From NCBI GenBank assembly GCA_007695045.1, contig REEP01000076.1, positions 1-35,748 on the forward strand: a stretch of 35,748 bases of DNA. The letters run 5' to 3'. The DNA comes from Rhodospirillales bacterium. GTDB taxonomy: Bacteria; Pseudomonadota; Alphaproteobacteria; Rhodospirillales; Defluviicoccaceae. The translations under genes were made by a program, and so were the position numbers. The notes under the pieces are model-generated. The model was given only the letters and a program-made list of their open reading frames with translations, ran no database searches and was not told where the DNA came from. Shown piece after piece: positions 1 through 8,635 of the stretch (the stretch's first letter is position 1; each line of letters starts with the position of its first letter).

Positions 1-320
1 TGGACACCGAGACCTTCGACCAGGTGACCCTGCCGGCGGACGCCATCGGCGAGGATCAGGTGCCGTTCCTCCAGGAAGGGATGGCGGTCACCATCGAATT
101 CCACGAGGAGACGCCGATCAGCGTACAGCTTCCCGACACCGTGGTGTTGGCCATCGTCGAAGCCGATGCCGTGGTGAAGGGGCAGACAGCATCGTCCTCC
201 TACAAGCCGGCGGTGCTCGAGAACGGACTCCGGGTGATGGTGCCGCCGCATGTGGAAGCCGGCACCCGCATCGTCGTCAACACCGCCGACGGCAGTTACG
301 TGGAGCGGGCCAAGGACTGA
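1..320 (+). CDS. efp: Elongation factor P, C-terminal part (5' truncated by window edge)
   Basis: This is the last ~105 codons of translation elongation factor P, which binds between the P and E sites of the ribosome and relieves stalling at polyproline stretches. The frame is open from base 3, so the real start lies upstream of the window. The visible part holds the end of OB domain II ([25 protein letters not shown]) and OB domain III, with the family-typical [19 protein letters not shown] and a C-terminal [14 protein letters not shown] segment. The N-terminal KOW-like domain with the modified lysine is not visible, so the type of modification cannot be judged. It lies 58 bp upstream of the suhB-like gene on the same strand; co-transcription is plausible. 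The identification is secure from the C-terminal motifs alone. Confidence 0.95.
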   Translation, partial: DTETFDQVTLPADAIGEDQVPFLQEGMAVTIEFHEETPISVQLPDTVVLAIVEADAVVKGQTASSSYKPAVLENGLRVMVPPHVEAGTRIVVNTADGSYVERAKD

Positions 321-378
321 CTTTCCCCCCTCTCCATCCCGCCCTCCCCGCCCCCGATGACCGCGTGCCGCGACTGCC

Positions 379-1182
379 ATGCTCTACCGCTCGCCCCTCT
401 TGAACGTCATGACCGCGGCCGCCCAGAAGGCGGCACGCGGCCTGATTCGCGATTTCGGGGAGCTTGAGCACCTGCAGGTGTCCCGCAAGGGGCCGGCGGA
501 TTTCGTCAGCAAGGCCGACCGCAAGGCCGAGCGGGTGATCAAGGCGGAGTTGAAGAAGGCCCGCCCGGCCTATGGCCTGCTGATGGAGGAAGGCGGGAGC
601 GAGCCCGGCACCGACATCTCCAACCGCTGGATCGTCGACCCGCTGGACGGCACCACCAACTTCCTGCACGGAATCCCCCACTTCGCCATCTCCATCGCGC
701 TGGAGCGGGACCGCGACCTGTTTGCGGGCGTGGTCTATTCACCCATCCAGGACGAAATGTACGTGGCGGAGAAGGGGCAGGGCGCCTACCTCAACGGCCG
801 GCGGCTCCGGGTTTCCGGCCGGCGGCGGGTGGACGACGCGCTGTTCGCCACCGGCATCCCGTTCCATGGCTTGCCCGACCACGACCGGTTCCAGCGCCAG
901 CTGGGCGCGGTCATGGCAGTTTCCGCCGGCGTGCGGCGGTTCGGGTCCGCCGCCCTCGACCTCGCCTACGTCGCCGCCGGGCGCTACGACGGCTACTGGG
1001 AAAACGGGCTCTGCCCCTGGGATGTCGCCGCCGGGATCGTGCTGGTGCGGGAGGCCGGCGGCTTTGTCTCTGACCTCACCGGCGGGCGCGGCATGCTGGA
1101 AGGGGCCGGCATCCTGGCCGCCAATGCCGAATTGTTCCAACCGCTGGCCAAGCTGATCAAAGGCGCAATGCCGGCGGCGTAG
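379..1182 (+). CDS. suhB: Inositol-1-monophosphatase family protein (SuhB type)
   Basis: A 267-residue Mg2+-dependent sugar/inositol phosphate phosphatase, cytosolic and of normal family length. The metal-site signature WIVDPLDGTTNFLHGIP is at residues 84-100 (D87, D90), preceded by the acidic MEEGG at 69-73 that supplies the Glu ligand. The second signature WDVAAG (D214) is at 213-218. The N-terminus (around LLNVMTAAAQKAARG) and the VSRKGPADFVSKAD segment match SuhB-like proteins of alphaproteobacteria and support the ATG at 379. Known members hydrolyse myo-inositol-1-phosphate; SuhB of E. coli also acts in rRNA antitermination. Which role applies here cannot be read from sequence. It follows efp on the same strand and converges with the Hsp70-like gene, whose stop lies 6 bp away; no hairpin terminator is visible in that gap. 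Confidence 0.92.
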   Translation: MLYRSPLLNVMTAAAQKAARGLIRDFGELEHLQVSRKGPADFVSKADRKAERVIKAELKKARPAYGLLMEEGGSEPGTDISNRWIVDPLDGTTNFLHGIPHFAISIALERDRDLFAGVVYSPIQDEMYVAEKGQGAYLNGRRLRVSGRRRVDDALFATGIPFHGLPDHDRFQRQLGAVMAVSAGVRRFGSAALDLAYVAAGRYDGYWENGLCPWDVAAGIVLVREAGGFVSDLTGGRGMLEGAGILAANAELFQPLAKLIKGAMPAA

Positions 1183-1187
1183 CGTGA

Positions 1188-4031
1188 TTATGCCGAGCCC
1201 AGGACCAGGCCCGGGGGCAACGCTTCGCCGAACAGGGCCGGGCGCTCGCTTTGCTCCACCGGGATGAAATCCCGAACCTTGGCCACCCGTTGCGGCCCCA
1301 TGCCTGCCTTCTCCAGCCGGGTCGCGATCCGCCCGCGCAGGCCCGACGGCAGGTCCAGGCTGCGGTTGCCGGTCACCCGGGCCGCGCGGAGGAACAGGGT
1401 CTGAATCTCGGCCAGGGCCGGATCGCTCCAGTCCAACGGCTGGAATGCCTTGAAGGTCCGCTCCACCAGCTCCGGGGACACCACCGCGTCCGGCCCGGCA
1501 TAGAGCGGGGTCCGGTTAAGCAGCAACCCCAGAGCGGCGAGATAAGGCGTGGCATGGCGCCCCTGGCTGATCAGGTCCAGGGCGCGGTCGGTGAAGCGGC
1601 TGATCAGCTCGGCCTTGGCGTCATGGCTGATCCGCTCCAGCGCCCCCAGCATCTGGACCAGTTCGGGCGGCGCATCGGTGCGCGTGCGCACGGCCTCGAT
1701 CTCGGCGCTCAGCAGCCGTTCCTGCCGTGCCTTGTCGAGCCCGCCGGCGACCCGCCGCCACAGGATGTGTTCCTGCAGGCGGATGCGCTTGCCGGGGAAA
1801 CGGAGCCCCTGTTCCCGCACCCGCCACAGGGTGTCGATGCGCGCCTCATCCCCCGGCGCCCCGAAGCCGGGCCGGAGCAGGAAGCCGGCCAGGATCAGCC
1901 AGGTCTCCTCGTGCTCCACTGAGATGGCGCGGGCGGGCATGACCGCCTCCAGCGCCGGCCACAGCCGCCGTACCACCACCCAGTTCCAATCCCCCTTGGG
2001 CCGACCGAGAGTGCTCTCCAGCATCTTGAAGGCGCGGGCGGCCGTCAACTTGTCCCCCTTGCGCCGGGGCCCAGTGAACAGCGCCTGCAGCCGGTCTGCC
2101 GCGGTGTCGAGGGCATCGGGCGCCACATTGGGTTCGGCCGGCGGGGGGGCCGGGGCCACAGCCGCCGTGGGCCCCAGGTCCTCTCGTTCGCTCGCACGAA
2201 GGTTGAAGTCCAGCGGCCAAGATCCTGGAATCGCCGGATCGGTGCTGTCGCACGAAAGCTGCAACAAGCCCAGCTCGTTGGTGCGCGCCGTCAGCTCGAT
2301 CGGGATGACGCGCTCCGTATCCGCGGCAGCGCCATCGGCGACCTTCGCTACCGTCTCCAGCGGCGGCAGCGGCATGAAGTCCCGAGGGTTCCAGTCCACC
2401 ACGTCACCGGCGCGAACCTTGCGTTGGCGGGTGGAGGTATAGGCCTGCCAGCGCACCGGTCGGTTGACCCGAAGCTTGAGGTCGAGTTCAGTGATCGCGA
2501 ACGTCTCATCCGGCTGGGCCCCCTCCGGCAGAACGCACACCAGCGCCGGGGCCGCCGGGCGACCTCCCTCCCCTTCCCTCTGGCGGTGCGCGGCGATGAA
2601 CACGGCCCGCGGCGCATCGGCCTCGATCCGCCGGCCACGGCGGTGCACCAGGCGGCCGAACCGCGCCGCGCCACGGGCCACGGCCAGGTCCGGTTCGGGA
2701 TTGTCCAGCACCAGAACCGGCGCCCCATCCTGCCAGCGACCGATCTGGTCGGCCAAGCGTGTCCGCAGGCTCGCCGGATACAAGGTGCCGCCGTTGAACA
2801 GCACTGCGTCCACACGCGGCCGGTCCCGCAGGAAGTCGGCCAGATGGCGGGTGACGGCGCTGTCGGCGGCGAACGGCAGGCCCCATTCCTTCAGCGCCGC
2901 GTGCGCCTTGCGCGGGCGATCGCCGGCCGGGCAGTCGGGGAAAAAGCCGTCGAACAGGATCTCTTCCAGTTCCTGGCGGGTGAGTTGGGCGGAGAGAGAA
3001 CCCGCCATCAGCCCGGCACCCCGGGATGGCAGCGCCACCGGGAACACCTCGTCGGCTGCACCCTCTTCGGCCAGAGCCCGTTCCTTCAGGTCCCGGGCAC
3101 GGGCGATCAGAAACTCCCACTGTGCCCCCGACAGGGTCTCGCCAAGCCCGGCGAGCTTCCGTTCCAAGCGGTGGGCGATGGCAAGATCGATGTTGTCGCC
3201 ACCGAGCAGGATGTGATCGCTGACCGCGACCCGGCGGATCGCAGGCAGGCCCCCGGCGGCGCCTCGGCGGATCTCGAACAGGCTGAAGTCCGAGGTGCCG
3301 CCGCCGATATCCACCACCAAAACGTGGTGGGCGTCACTCTCTGTCGCGGGCTCTGTCGCGGGCTCTGTCGCGGGCTCTGTCGCGGGCAGCCGCCGCCACA
3401 GGTCTTGCGTAGCGTCGTGGCGCTCCAGCCAGGCGTAGAACGCCGCCTGCGGCTCCTCCAGCAGCCGGACATGGTCGGGAAACCCGGCCTCTTCGGCGGC
3501 GCTGAGGGTGAGCTTCTGGGCGATGGCGTCAAATGAGGCCGGTACGGTTACCGTCACGTCCTGGGCATCGAAGCGGAATTCGGTGCCGGCGGCGGCGAAG
3601 CGGTCGTCCCAAACGCTCTTGAAATAGTTGAGGATCAGGCCGGCGGCGCGAATCGGGGAGATCTTGCGCTCGGCCGGGATGGCGTCCGACCCCCAGGGCA
3701 GGAACGGCGCGGTGCGATCGGCGCCGTGATGGCACAGCCAGGATTTTGCGGAGTGGGCAACCCGGCCGGTGGATTCGCCAGCCCGCCGCCGCGCCAGCCG
3801 CCCCACCACCCAGTCACCGCGTCCGGCCTCCCGCCCCTGGAGCTGATCGGCCACCGCATCCTCCGGGAGATAGAGGAAGGACGGCAGGCTCGACGCCTCG
3901 CAGAGATTGCCGAACGACTCCCACTGCGGAATCGGCAGTACGTCGGACGGGGCATCGCCCTCGATCGGCAGATAGGCCAAGGCGGAATTGGTGGTGCCGA
4001 GATCGATGCCGATGCTGAAACGGGCGTTCAT
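1188..4031 (-). CDS. Large Hsp70-family ATPase with long C-terminal extension (YegD/DUF3731-like)
   Basis: A 947-residue actin-fold Hsp70 homologue, far longer than DnaK (~640). The phosphate-1 motif IDLGTTNSA is at residues 9-17, SAKSWL at 94-99 carries the lysine equivalent to the catalytic Lys of DnaK, and phosphate-2 DIGGGTSDFS is at 241-250. LLGGDN follows as in other Hsp70s, and FNGGTLYP is the expected motif near the adenosine site. The last ~330 residues do not resemble the DnaK lid; they probably correspond to the DUF3731-type extension found on Hsp70-like proteins, which I infer from context and length. A (ATEP)n run precedes the phosphate-2 strand. No clear Shine-Dalgarno precedes the ATG, but the MNARFSIGIDLGTTNS N-terminus leaves little doubt about the start. 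It is the last gene of a three-gene minus-strand set, 40 bp after the second Hsp70. Clients and partners are unknown. Confidence 0.88.
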   Translation of the reverse strand: MNARFSIGIDLGTTNSALAYLPIEGDAPSDVLPIPQWESFGNLCEASSLPSFLYLPEDAVADQLQGREAGRGDWVVGRLARRRAGESTGRVAHSAKSWLCHHGADRTAPFLPWGSDAIPAERKISPIRAAGLILNYFKSVWDDRFAAAGTEFRFDAQDVTVTVPASFDAIAQKLTLSAAEEAGFPDHVRLLEEPQAAFYAWLERHDATQDLWRRLPATEPATEPATEPATESDAHHVLVVDIGGGTSDFSLFEIRRGAAGGLPAIRRVAVSDHILLGGDNIDLAIAHRLERKLAGLGETLSGAQWEFLIARARDLKERALAEEGAADEVFPVALPSRGAGLMAGSLSAQLTRQELEEILFDGFFPDCPAGDRPRKAHAALKEWGLPFAADSAVTRHLADFLRDRPRVDAVLFNGGTLYPASLRTRLADQIGRWQDGAPVLVLDNPEPDLAVARGAARFGRLVHRRGRRIEADAPRAVFIAAHRQREGEGGRPAAPALVCVLPEGAQPDETFAITELDLKLRVNRPVRWQAYTSTRQRKVRAGDVVDWNPRDFMPLPPLETVAKVADGAAADTERVIPIELTARTNELGLLQLSCDSTDPAIPGSWPLDFNLRASEREDLGPTAAVAPAPPPAEPNVAPDALDTAADRLQALFTGPRRKGDKLTAARAFKMLESTLGRPKGDWNWVVVRRLWPALEAVMPARAISVEHEETWLILAGFLLRPGFGAPGDEARIDTLWRVREQGLRFPGKRIRLQEHILWRRVAGGLDKARQERLLSAEIEAVRTRTDAPPELVQMLGALERISHDAKAELISRFTDRALDLISQGRHATPYLAALGLLLNRTPLYAGPDAVVSPELVERTFKAFQPLDWSDPALAEIQTLFLRAARVTGNRSLDLPSGLRGRIATRLEKAGMGPQRVAKVRDFIPVEQSERPALFGEALPPGLVLGSA
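3339..3386 (-). repeat. 12-bp in-frame tandem repeat, four exact units, coding ATEP
   Basis: The unit ctctgtcgcggg (plus strand) occurs four times without mismatch and encodes an Ala-Thr-Glu-Pro run at about residues 217-232 of the large Hsp70. Unit length is a multiple of three, so copy-number change would keep the frame. The run sits as a linker just before the phosphate-2 strand of the ATPase domain. Confidence 0.95.
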
Positions 4032-4071
4032 GATGCGGGGGCAGGGGCAGGCGCTGGCATTCGCTCGCCGA

Positions 4072-5937
4072 TCACTCGGTGCGGACCTGGAACTCGACCT
4101 TCCAGCGGCGTTCCGACTTGGTGTGTTGCATCCACAGCTCGAGCGTGCCGAGCTCGGTCACCACCGACTGGATACGCACCGGCACCGGCTGCCCGGCCGG
4201 CAATTCCTCCACCGGCGGCAGGGTCACCTCCAGAAGGCTGGTTTCCTCCAGTTCGCGCTCCGCATCGGGCAGGACGTCCCCCGGCGCATCGCCGCTTCGC
4301 ACCTCCGAAGAGAAGAACCGGAACTCCGCCGGCTGGCCGGTGACCAAACCGAGATCCGGCCCCTCGATTGTCAGCTCGGAGCCCTCCTCCATGCCTTGCG
4401 GCACCACGCACAGCGCCTTGACCGGCGGGGTGAAGCCCGGCACCGCCGGCATCGAGGTTTCCAGACCGATGTAATAGGAACGGGCGGCCCCGGCGCGGAT
4501 GCGGATGCCCCTGCCGGTGGCGCGGTTGCGTCCGTAGAACGCCGCGCCCTTGGCCACCGCCAGGTCCGGCTGGAAGCCCTCGAGCTGACGCACCGCAGCG
4601 CCTTCGCGCCACGATCCCAGCACCGCCAGTACACGATCGCGGATCGGCCGGGCCTTGAACACGCCGCCGTTGAACAGAACCGCGGTGGGCATCAGCACGT
4701 CGCCTTGCAGGGCGTCGTCGCCGACCAGGGCCGTGAGCGCCTCGCTCGCCCGGACATTGGCGAGGCTGCGGGTGAGAAACCGGGCAAGATGCTTGCTCAC
4801 CACCGGGTCCGAGGCATACGGCAGGCCGAATTCCTGCAGGCCGACGCTGCGGCCCGGCTTGGGCTGTTCGGTCACCGGGGTCAGCGGAAAGAACCCGTCC
4901 AGGATTACCTGCTCCAGGGTGGCGCGGTCCAGCGCGGTGGCGATGGTGCCGGCAAACAGGCCGGAACCCCGTGACGGCACCGCGATCGGCGCCTCGGCCA
5001 GGGACGGATCGTCGAACAGCACCACTTTGGCGTTGGCCGCGGCATGCACCAGAGCGAGGAATTGCCAAGCGTCGAGGCTCTTGCCCTCGCCCTCCAGCTT
5101 GGCGCGGAGGGTATAGGCGAGTGCCAAATCCATGTTGTCGCCGCCGAGCAGGATATGCTCGCCGACGCTGATCCGCTCCAGATCCAGGTCGCCGTCTTTC
5201 TCGTTGACGGCCACCAAGCTGAAATCGGCGGTGCCGCCGCCGACGTCGCACACCAGCACGATATCACCGGGCCCGACTTGGCTGCGCCAGTCCTTGCCGG
5301 CCTGATCGGTCCAGGCGTAGAAGGCGGCGAGCGGTTCCTCCAACAGCGTGACCTTGCCGAGCCCGGCCGCTTCCGCCGCTTCGGCGGTCAGGTTGCGCGC
5401 GACCTCGTCAAACGAGGCCGGGACGGTCAGCACGATCTGGCCGTCCGCGAGAGTCCATTCCCGGCCTTGCAGGCTTTCGGCGTAGAGAAAGCCCTCGCGC
5501 AGATGTTCGAGGTAGCGGCGGGAACAGTCGAACGGCGACAGCTTGTCGGTGACGCTCTCCGACTTCCAGGGCAGGGTGGCCTGGCGCGGATCGATGTGGG
5601 GATTGGACAGCCACGACTTGGCGGACGTCACCAGCCGGTCCGGCACCATGGCGCCGTGGTCGCGGGCGAAATGGCCAACGACTGCCCTAGTCTTTCCGGG
5701 AGTCTCGCCCGCAGTCCCACCGGCCCCGCTCCACGGCAGGGCCACGGCCTCGGCCGGAAACTCGTCGGGGTGCGGCAAGTAGAGAGCGGACGGCAGGGTG
5801 GGCTTTTCGCCGATGCGGTCGGGACCCAGGATCTGGGTCACGTCCACCACGTCGGTGCGCTCGCCCTCGATGTCCGTAACGGCGATGGCGCTGTTGGTGG
5901 TGCCGAGGTCGATGCCGAGGCTGAAACGCTGGGTCAT
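4072..5937 (-). CDS. Second Hsp70-family ATPase (DnaK-like, short C-terminus)
   Basis: A 621-residue Hsp70 homologue. The chosen ATG gives the classical N-terminus MTQRFSLGIDLGTTNSAIAV; the frame stays open upstream, but that part is arginine-rich and not protein-like. Phosphate-1 (IDLGTTNS) is at 9-16, the SAKSWL lysine motif at 105-110 is shared with the downstream Hsp70, phosphate-2 (DVGGGTADFS) is at 231-240, then LLGGDN and FNGGVFKARP. A beta-rich C-terminal part replaces the normal substrate domain and helical lid; no EEVD-like tail is present. It lies between the DUF2760 gene (61-bp gap) and the large Hsp70 (40-bp gap), all on one strand, so the three are likely co-transcribed. No DnaJ or GrpE gene is in the window. 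ATP binding and probably hydrolysis are expected from the motifs; the biological role is not established. Confidence 0.88.
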   Translation of the reverse strand: MTQRFSLGIDLGTTNSAIAVTDIEGERTDVVDVTQILGPDRIGEKPTLPSALYLPHPDEFPAEAVALPWSGAGGTAGETPGKTRAVVGHFARDHGAMVPDRLVTSAKSWLSNPHIDPRQATLPWKSESVTDKLSPFDCSRRYLEHLREGFLYAESLQGREWTLADGQIVLTVPASFDEVARNLTAEAAEAAGLGKVTLLEEPLAAFYAWTDQAGKDWRSQVGPGDIVLVCDVGGGTADFSLVAVNEKDGDLDLERISVGEHILLGGDNMDLALAYTLRAKLEGEGKSLDAWQFLALVHAAANAKVVLFDDPSLAEAPIAVPSRGSGLFAGTIATALDRATLEQVILDGFFPLTPVTEQPKPGRSVGLQEFGLPYASDPVVSKHLARFLTRSLANVRASEALTALVGDDALQGDVLMPTAVLFNGGVFKARPIRDRVLAVLGSWREGAAVRQLEGFQPDLAVAKGAAFYGRNRATGRGIRIRAGAARSYYIGLETSMPAVPGFTPPVKALCVVPQGMEEGSELTIEGPDLGLVTGQPAEFRFFSSEVRSGDAPGDVLPDAERELEETSLLEVTLPPVEELPAGQPVPVRIQSVVTELGTLELWMQHTKSERRWKVEFQVRTE

Positions 5938-5998
5938 GGCGGCTCGATGCGGTGGTTTGCGGACAGGGCCGAGGCGACGGCGACGGGGCCGACGCGCC

Positions 5999-6625
5999 TC
6001 AGGTGATCTCCACCTCGGCCGGAGCGATGGTGGGCAGGCGGTCGTCGGACGGGCGCAGCACCCGCGGCAACTTGACCGCGTCGGCCTTCCAGCCGCGATG
6101 GACGAGTCGACCGGTGAACGGCGCCGCCCCCTTGATGGTGCCGACCAAGCGATATTCATCGGCCGGATGGTCGGCCTCCACTGTGACGGTTTCTCCCTCT
6201 GCCTCAGGTCGCACCGGGCCGATCGTGAAGTGCTGCTTGAGCACGGACTTGCAGCCTTCGTGCACCACGCGCGCCGCCGCGCCCACCTGCACGTCGGTGT
6301 ACGGGGCGACATCGTCCATCAGGAAGTCCACCAGCCGCCCCTTCTCCTGCATCAGGGCGAGGAAAGCCACCACGTCGGCTTCGTGCGTGGTCGTGGGCGG
6401 CGGTGCGGCGGCGGGCTTCGCAGCTTCGGCTTTGGGCCGTTCCGGGGCCGCCTTGCGACCCCCGCCGGCCAGGATCACCAGCAGCAGCAGCACCGCGGCG
6501 GCGAGGGCGGCCACCGACAGTTCCTGCGCATAAGGGGTGAGTTTGGGCAGCACCTCCTCCGGCAGCAGCGGAAGGGCGACCAGAACCGTCACGACGACGG
6601 CGAGCAGAATGGCAAGGGCTCTCAT
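5999..6625 (-). CDS. DUF2760-family membrane protein
   Basis: A 208-residue protein with two predicted membrane segments (about residues 3-20 and 37-54), a short Ala/Pro/Lys linker (57-80) and a soluble C-terminal domain (82-208) that I recognise as DUF2760. Recognisable parts are FLALMQEKGRLVDFLMDDV, VGAAARVVHEGC and RLVHRGWKADAVKLP. The family has no known function. In other proteobacteria it occurs beside Hsp70-like genes, as here, where it is the first gene of the set. I infer that it may recruit one or both ATPases to the inner membrane, probably with its C-terminal domain in the cytoplasm; a domain placed outside would argue against this. A gap of 164 bp separates it from the upstream lipoprotein gene, so the module may have its own promoter, though I found no good match. 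Confidence 0.85.
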   Translation of the reverse strand: MRALAILLAVVVTVLVALPLLPEEVLPKLTPYAQELSVAALAAAVLLLLVILAGGGRKAAPERPKAEAAKPAAAPPPTTTHEADVVAFLALMQEKGRLVDFLMDDVAPYTDVQVGAAARVVHEGCKSVLKQHFTIGPVRPEAEGETVTVEADHPADEYRLVGTIKGAAPFTGRLVHRGWKADAVKLPRVLRPSDDRLPTIAPAEVEIT

Positions 6626-6789
6626 GGCGGGCGCTACGATCTCAGGATGAAGGGCGCTAAGGAACCAGTCAAATGCCGCAGCAGCCGTGGCGGCGGCCGG
6701 GAGGACAGGGGGATATTAGCGGACCCGAGGCACCACTGCCAAGGCCGGAGGGGCGGCGGGGTTTCCACGGGCACACGGCGGCCGGCAGG

Positions 6790-7353
6790 CTACCGCGTTC
6801 GGACGCCGTCTTGAGGGCGGGCGGGGCCGCGCTCGGGGGTGGCGTGGTCTTCGCGTTGCTGGCGCGCCACCCGCTCCAGGGCTCGGTCGATCCATGCCTT
6901 CTGGAACTCAAGGCCGCGGCGTTCGCGTTCCAGCTGGTCCTGCCGGCCGATCGGCCGGTCACGCCGGTGGGATGCCTCCGGCCGCAGCAAGCGGGAACGA
7001 GCTTCCGCCGTGCGCAATTCCCGCTCGATCATCTCGAGCCGGGCATCAATCAACTGACGCTCGGTCCGCAGCCGGGCCCGGGCGTCGTCCAGGGCCTGCG
7101 CCCGGTCGGGAGCCGGATCGCCGCGGCGCGCACGTGGCGACCGCTCAAGGTCGCGATCAATACCGCGAACGACATCCGGCCAATCCGACGGAACCATGGA
7201 TCCGGAGGGGCGCGCCGGAGCCTGCGGGCGCAGATCATGGACGGTCGGCGTCCGGGTGCAGCCGACCACCAGCAGACAGAGCGAAAGCGCGGCACCCACA
7301 GCCGCCATCGGGAAAACGCCGCGTGACTTTTCGATCCGCGGCAGGCCGGTCAC
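6790..7353 (-). CDS. Coiled-coil lipoprotein coupled to the lytic transglycosylase
   Basis: A 187-residue predicted lipoprotein. I chose the GTG at 7353 because it overlaps the upstream stop as GTGA and gives a complete signal: basic start (LPRIEKSRG), hydrophobic core, and lipobox LVVGC with the lipidated Cys at residue 32. The internal ATG at 7308 would leave a signal without basic residues. The mature part starts Pro-rich, then from about residue 65 to 175 it is full of Arg, Glu, Gln and Leu in a coiled-coil-like pattern (LIDARLEMIERELRTAEA, QDQLERERRGLEF). No family is recognised. Tight coupling to a lytic transglycosylase suggests an envelope role, perhaps as anchor or regulator of that enzyme; this is inference. 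The sorting residue after the Cys is Thr, which does not look like an inner-membrane retention signal. Confidence 0.72.
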   Translation of the reverse strand: MTGLPRIEKSRGVFPMAAVGAALSLCLLVVGCTRTPTVHDLRPQAPARPSGSMVPSDWPDVVRGIDRDLERSPRARRGDPAPDRAQALDDARARLRTERQLIDARLEMIERELRTAEARSRLLRPEASHRRDRPIGRQDQLERERRGLEFQKAWIDRALERVARQQREDHATPERGPARPQDGVRTR

Positions 7354-8252
7354 CGGCAGGCCGAGGCCGCGAAGCCGGCGGCCAGACGCCGGTCGGTCTG
7401 CCGATTGGGCAGGGCCGCGAACAGTTGGCAACGCGGGTCGGCGGTCCGGTCGACACTGGATGCGGCCGCGGACCAGACGTCGTAAGGGCTGGAGCCGTCC
7501 GCCCAGGCGTCGCCATCGGCACCGGCGACGAGAGTCGACGAAGGCCGGGGGCTCGGCGACTGCCGGCAACCGTACAGCGCATGCACACGCTTCACGTAAT
7601 CCTGCGTCTCCCGGTACGGGGGCACGCCCTTGTGCCGCTCCACCGCCCTTTCCCCGGCATTGTAGCCGGCCAGCGCCAGGGTCAGGTTGCCGTTGAAGTT
7701 GCCGATGAGCCAGCGCAGGTAGGTCATGCCGCCACGCACGTTCTGATGCGGATCGAACGGGTCGTTGACCCCGAAACGCGCCGCCGTCTCCGGGATCAGT
7801 TGCATCAGGCCCTGGGCATTCTTGGGCGATACCGCCTTCGTCTGGAAGTTGGATTCGACGGCGATCACCGCCAGGACCAAGCGTGGGTCCAGGTCGAACT
7901 TGGGCGCAAGGCCGACCACCAAGTCGCGCACCCATCCGGGGGCAGCCCGTTCCACATCGCGGCTCGGCTTGGTCCGGGCGCAGCCCTGGGTCGACCATTC
8001 CTGCAGCCAGGCATCACCCCGTGGTGCCACGCTGTCCAACCGTGCCCCGCTGCCCCGGCCGAGATGCATGGTGATCCGGCCGTCTTCACTCCGGCTCAGC
8101 ACGCCCCGCTTCCACTGCGGTTCGGCCGCCCGCGTCTGCACGGTGTGGTCGCCCGCCTTGGTCGCCGGCACAGCGCCCGTCATCGTGACAACGCTGGCCA
8201 AGGCTGCCAACATCAGAATTTGCCCCATGGTCGAACGGAGATTTCGTCGCAT
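7350..8252 (-). CDS. Periplasmic lytic transglycosylase (SLT family)
   Basis: A 300-residue murein lytic transglycosylase, which cleaves the MurNAc-GlcNAc bond to form 1,6-anhydro products. A signal peptide occupies about residues 1-30 (MRRNLRSTMGQ then a hydrophobic core). The SLT domain covers about 108-225: AVIAVESNFQ has the catalytic Glu at 133, followed by NAQGLMQLIP (146-155), LRWLIGNFNGN and ALAGYNAGE (193-201). A Pro/Ser-rich tail follows and the protein ends with several Cys. I preferred the ATG at 8252 over the in-frame ATG at 8276 because GAAGG sits 6 bases before it, whereas the upstream ATG lacks a good ribosome binding site. The stop overlaps the GTG of the lipoprotein gene by four bases, so the two are translationally coupled. 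Confidence 0.9.
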   Translation of the reverse strand: MRRNLRSTMGQILMLAALASVVTMTGAVPATKAGDHTVQTRAAEPQWKRGVLSRSEDGRITMHLGRGSGARLDSVAPRGDAWLQEWSTQGCARTKPSRDVERAAPGWVRDLVVGLAPKFDLDPRLVLAVIAVESNFQTKAVSPKNAQGLMQLIPETAARFGVNDPFDPHQNVRGGMTYLRWLIGNFNGNLTLALAGYNAGERAVERHKGVPPYRETQDYVKRVHALYGCRQSPSPRPSSTLVAGADGDAWADGSSPYDVWSAAASSVDRTADPRCQLFAALPNRQTDRRLAAGFAASACR

Positions 8253-8635
8253 CGTCGGCCTTCGATCTACCCCCATTGTCCCGGTCCGGCGTCAGAAAGC
8301 GCCCGGCATCCTCGGCCGATGGTGATCAGATTCTTGACCCGGCGCCCCCCGTAACGCGAGCGGACAGGCGGCCGCTTGTGCCGCCACCCGCGCAATACCA
8401 TGCGGGAGCGGGACGGACTCTTCAACGATTTTCGTTTGCCGGTCCCTCGTTACAGGCCTTTTCGCGTCAAAGGGGCTCGGCGAGCGGGCTATCGGCGGCA
8501 TGTCTTCCGGGACGGTGGGCCGGTTCCCATATGCCGCATACACCGGCCGTGCGACCGGCTTATGAACTCGCGTTCGGATCGGGCGCAAAGGCTTCGAAGG
8601 TCGTGATCGGAACGGATAGCCACAGCGGAGTCGCT
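8253..8635. other. Intergenic region between divergent genes
   Basis: This ~380-bp stretch separates the divergent transglycosylase and DUF482 genes and must hold both promoters. Frames cross it in both directions but look like read-through of the neighbours, without conserved motifs. I see no convincing sigma-70 match, strong hairpin or RNA gene. An SD (GGAG, 5 bases before the ATG at 8636) marks the start of the DUF482 gene. Confidence 0.5.

Noticed and set aside
5938-6312. N-terminal extension of the second Hsp70 frame up to 6312
   Set aside because: The extension overlaps the DUF2760 gene, is Arg/Ser/Pro-rich and comes before the classical Hsp70 N-terminus at 5937.
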